Shown: positions 61,729 through 61,863 of the stretch, one piece after another
Layout: each line of letters opens with the position of its first letter
Position numbering within the stretch: the first letter of the stretch is position 1
Assembly: GCF_000337895.1 (NCBI RefSeq)
Contig: NZ_AOMA01000063.1
Location: forward strand, 177,752 to 239,614
From: Halobiforma nitratireducens JCM 10879
GTDB lineage: Archaea > Halobacteriota > Halobacteria > Halobacteriales > Natrialbaceae
Length of the DNA stretch: 61,863 nucleotides
Reading direction: 5' to 3'
Program-made: the position numbers and the translations under genes
Notes under the pieces: model-generated
Told to the model about the DNA's origin: nothing
Seen by the model: the letters and a program-made list of their open reading frames with translations, nothing else
Databases searched by the model: none

Positions 61729-61863
61729 ATGAGAGGGTCCTGGTACCGGACCGGCCACTACTACGCTCGAGAGCTTCGGCGGCGGCTCGCCCACTACGTC
61801 GACAAGCGACGGCACGGCTTTCGCCATCGCGGCTCGCTCGAGCGGGCCGCCGAGACGATCCTC
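61729..61863 (+). CDS. Partial ORF at the right edge
   Basis: 45 codons from an ATG at 61729 run off the window (MRGSWYRTGHYYARELRRR and on). Very Arg- and His-rich with Tyr pairs. Not recognised; could be a cytosolic helical N terminus. The start is not certain. Confidence 0.45.
   Translation, partial: MRGSWYRTGHYYARELRRRLAHYVDKRRHGFRHRGSLERAAETIL

Overview
The window is a high-GC chromosomal segment from a haloarchaeon. The evidence is acidic proteins, leaderless genes with TATA-like boxes about 26-30 bases upstream of the start, archaeal single-copy genes (thermosome, LonB, CetZ, NadM, archaeal Dph6, the ADH synthase of the archaeal aromatic pathway) and several protein families I know only from haloarchaea. 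A Natrialbaceae-type genus would fit, but that is inference. The first 23 bases are a Tn5/Nextera mosaic end rather than genome, so the left edge is a contig end. I see no rRNA, tRNA, CRISPR array or intact mobile element. Nearly all DNA is coding, with about 60 genes on both strands.

Left third (1-22 kb): a truncated sodium symporter, methionyl-tRNA synthetase, a Tat-exported serine hydrolase divergent from an ArsR-type regulator with a palindrome between them, and a divergent formate pair (formate-THF ligase and a cysteine-type formate dehydrogenase). Then come pyruvate kinase, conserved haloarchaeal proteins, Dph6, DUF373, an SppA protease, a coiled-coil protein and a glycoside hydrolase family 2 protein whose catalytic motifs look degraded.

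Middle (21.6-46 kb): CetZ, small zinc proteins, a DHH phosphoesterase, a DHPS-like protein, trehalose-phosphate synthase, a Nudix CoA hydrolase, a short ORF broken by one base that leads into a luciferase-like protein, and a coupled creatininase/FAD oxidoreductase pair. These are followed by Hsp20 in a tight three-ORF unit, a secreted-to-cytosol winged-helix regulator with a long Asp repeat, a radical SAM-HhH protein, a TRAM protein, a GGGP-synthase-like prenyltransferase, and an envelope group (methyltransferase, GT2, 2-TM microprotein, DUF368 lipid carrier transporter).

Right third (46-61.9 kb): thermosome (Cct3-like), SAM hydrolase, a PGF-CTERM surface protein, nadM, lonB, a CPBP protease, an MGMT-like protein without its cysteine, then trpCBA and the ADH synthase that feeds the same aromatic pathway. 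From memory, this order resembles the region around cct3-lonB-trp in Haloferax, so it looks like conserved backbone.

Most interesting leads: the membrane-anchored Asp-repeat transcription factor, the frameshifted leaderless microORF with a perfect Shine-Dalgarno site, the two palindromic operators (serine hydrolase/ArsR and trp), the hairpin inside the formate dehydrogenase core promoter, and enzymes with changed catalytic residues (GH2, MGMT-like, TrpA, DHPS-like).
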